Source: an uncultured Eubacteriales bacterium (lineage in GTDB: Bacteria; Bacillota; Clostridia; Monoglobales; Monoglobaceae). From it: a stretch of 15,512 bases of DNA. Of this stretch, positions 14,275 to 15,512 are shown one piece after another. The first letter of the stretch is position 1. Every line of letters begins with the position of its first letter. The DNA is taken from NCBI GenBank assembly GCA_905198865.1, contig CAJKEB010000043.1, forward strand, positions 1-15,512, read 5' to 3'. The notes below the pieces were generated by a model. It made no database searches. It was not told where the DNA came from and saw only the letters and a list, made by a program, of their open reading frames with translations. The translations under genes were made by a program, and so were the position numbers.

Positions 14275-15435
14275 ATGAAAAAGATAACTAATTTAATTTG
14301 TGAAAAGCTCGGAATTAATATTGACCAATCCGTTTTTGATAAAAACCGCGAAGAGATACAAAAGGCAAATCTGGGTCTGTTGAGAAATATGACTTTTATT
14401 GCGGGAATACTGGCAGTTTTTATTTTTGTTTTGGATTTTATCTATCCGGAAGTCATACAAAACGATAATATGTATTTTATGCTTTTTATGGCGTCAGCAA
14501 TATTGTTTGCACTTACATATATCGCTTTTAATCCGCTGCTTCCGTACAGCACTATACTTGCATATTTCTTTTCCGCCGTTGTCGCTGCATTCTCAGCGAT
14601 TATCGGCTTATATGAAACTCCGGCCGGCGTTTCCGCATTATTTATGGTTGTTCTGGCAATTCTGCCTATGCAGATAATAGATAAGCAGACGCACGTAATA
14701 CCTTACACAATCGCAGTATGGCTCGCATTTTGCGTCTGTGCGATTATCATGAAGGAAAAACCATATGCTGTCGCTGACATGATATACGCGTCTACAGCGC
14801 TTGTTGCAGGCATATTGATAAACAGACTGGTTTTCAAGTCGCGCTTGTCGTCAATCAATAACAACCGCGTACTGTCAAGACATACTCAGATTGACAGTAT
14901 CTCCGGTCTGCCAAACTACAAAAAGTTCAATGACGACCTTTCGGGCAAGAGCGATTCGCGAATTTCTAAATCCCTGTGCAGCCTTGCAGTATTCGATATT
15001 GACTTGTTCAAAGAATACAACACAAAGTACGGCAGAGAAGCCGGCGATAAATGCCTTAAAAAAATCGGTAATTGCTTCCTCAGAATTTCTGACCCCGGCG
15101 AGCTGATAATTTACCGCTACGGCGGCACAAGCTTTGTTGCCGTTAGCCTTATACACGACTACAAAGGAATCGAACGCGTCTGCAAGGGTATCCTCGCTCT
15201 TGTCAGAAATCTGAATATTGAGTTTCAGGGCTCACCAAGCGGTATCATCACAATGAGCGCAGGCTACGCCGATGTCGTGGAATGTGAATGTGACGAGTTC
15301 GAAAAGCTGGTCGATATGGCAAATCAATGTATTGAGTACGCCAGAAAAGACGGCGGCAATCAGGGAATAGGCTACATTCAGCTCAAAAATACACTTATCA
15401 GTGAAATAAAAATCTCACACAGCGAGAAGAAATAA
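14275..15435 (+). CDS. Six-TM protein with degenerate GGDEF domain
   Basis: This 386-residue protein resembles a membrane diguanylate cyclase but is probably inactive as one. About six hydrophobic segments (40-58, 67-85, 91-113, 121-139, 143-160, 168-186) precede a cytoplasmic GGDEF fold (about 205-368). Retained features are D207/SGLPNYKKF at its start, the metal-site FDID (D241, D243) and N249 with GD at 257-258. The signature loop, however, reads GGTSF (283-287) in place of GG(D/E)EF, so both acidic residues are lost. No inhibitory RxxD sits five residues before it; RISD (270-273) is nine residues away. It may bind GTP or a partner as a sensor rather than make c-di-GMP. The start at 14275 has GGGGTGA upstream and gives MKKITN. 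Own promoter; no clear terminator before the repeat that follows. Confidence 0.86.
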   Translation: MKKITNLICEKLGINIDQSVFDKNREEIQKANLGLLRNMTFIAGILAVFIFVLDFIYPEVIQNDNMYFMLFMASAILFALTYIAFNPLLPYSTILAYFFSAVVAAFSAIIGLYETPAGVSALFMVVLAILPMQIIDKQTHVIPYTIAVWLAFCVCAIIMKEKPYAVADMIYASTALVAGILINRLVFKSRLSSINNNRVLSRHTQIDSISGLPNYKKFNDDLSGKSDSRISKSLCSLAVFDIDLFKEYNTKYGREAGDKCLKKIGNCFLRISDPGELIIYRYGGTSFVAVSLIHDYKGIERVCKGILALVRNLNIEFQGSPSGIITMSAGYADVVECECDEFEKLVDMANQCIEYARKDGGNQGIGYIQLKNTLISEIKISHSEKK

Positions 15436-15457
15436 GAACTATAAAACTTAAGAGATG

Positions 15458-15512
15458 ATAAATTATAGTTTAATTGACTCCACCTGTTTCAGGTGGAAAT
15501 GCAAACTGCGGT
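15458..15512 (+). repeat. Copy of an intergenic repeat with hairpin, plus orientation
   Basis: It begins with the 16-mer ATAAATTATAGTTTAA (15458-15473) and reaches CTGCGGT (15506-15512) at the window edge, both shared with the inverted copy at 36-70. Between them is a perfect 8-bp hairpin, TCCACCTG (15479-15486) with CAGGTGGA (15490-15497) and loop TTT. No T-run follows on either strand, so it is not a standard terminator. The copy is cut by the window end. Confidence 0.55.

Overview
The window comes from the chromosome of an endospore-forming, Gram-positive Clostridia-type bacterium. The evidence is a SpoIIR gene, an SLH-domain surface protein, strong AGGAGG-type ribosome binding sites, TTGATT/TATAAT-type promoters and a ddl-murI-DUF1934-argS block. 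Genus cannot be fixed from the sequence; the Thr/Pro/Ala linkers on the SLH protein are the style seen in gut Clostridia. The DNA is moderate in GC with AT-rich intergenic regions. I see no prophage, transposase, CRISPR array, rRNA or tRNA.

Layout. (1) Positions 83-4729, minus strand: a three-gene operon, valS - DUF1015 protein - ybaK-type deacylase, starting from a good promoter at 4701-4729 and ending at a strong hairpin at 83-118. (2) Positions 4579-4908: a divergent intergenic region with promoters for valS and for the SLH protein, plus a perfect match to the WalR/YycF direct-repeat consensus. (3) Positions 4909-7224, plus strand: a 771-residue secreted S-layer-type protein. (4) Positions 7269-7304: a bidirectional terminator between converging genes. 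(5) Positions 7320-13413, minus strand: a six-gene operon, ddl - murI - DUF1934 - argS - small secreted protein - S41/PDZ carboxy-terminal processing peptidase, with an extended -10 promoter at 13466-13493. (6) Positions 13562-15435, plus strand: spoIIR, then a six-TM protein with a degenerate GGDEF domain.

How the genes fit together. Much of the window concerns the cell envelope. MurI makes D-Glu and Ddl makes D-Ala-D-Ala for peptidoglycan. The S41 protease works outside the membrane and carries a peptidoglycan-binding-like tail. The SLH protein is anchored to wall polymers, and SpoIIR signals across the forespore septum. A second theme is translation: ValS, ArgS and the YbaK-type editing factor.

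The points most worth checking are the WalR-like site before the SLH gene, an unrecognised small secreted protein coupled to argS and the protease, the GGTSF replacement in the GGDEF domain, a CTTGAT operator-like array over the valS promoter, and a dispersed intergenic repeat found in opposite orientation at the two window ends. Several starts were moved to sites supported by a ribosome binding site (valS, DUF1015 gene, ddl, GGDEF gene).
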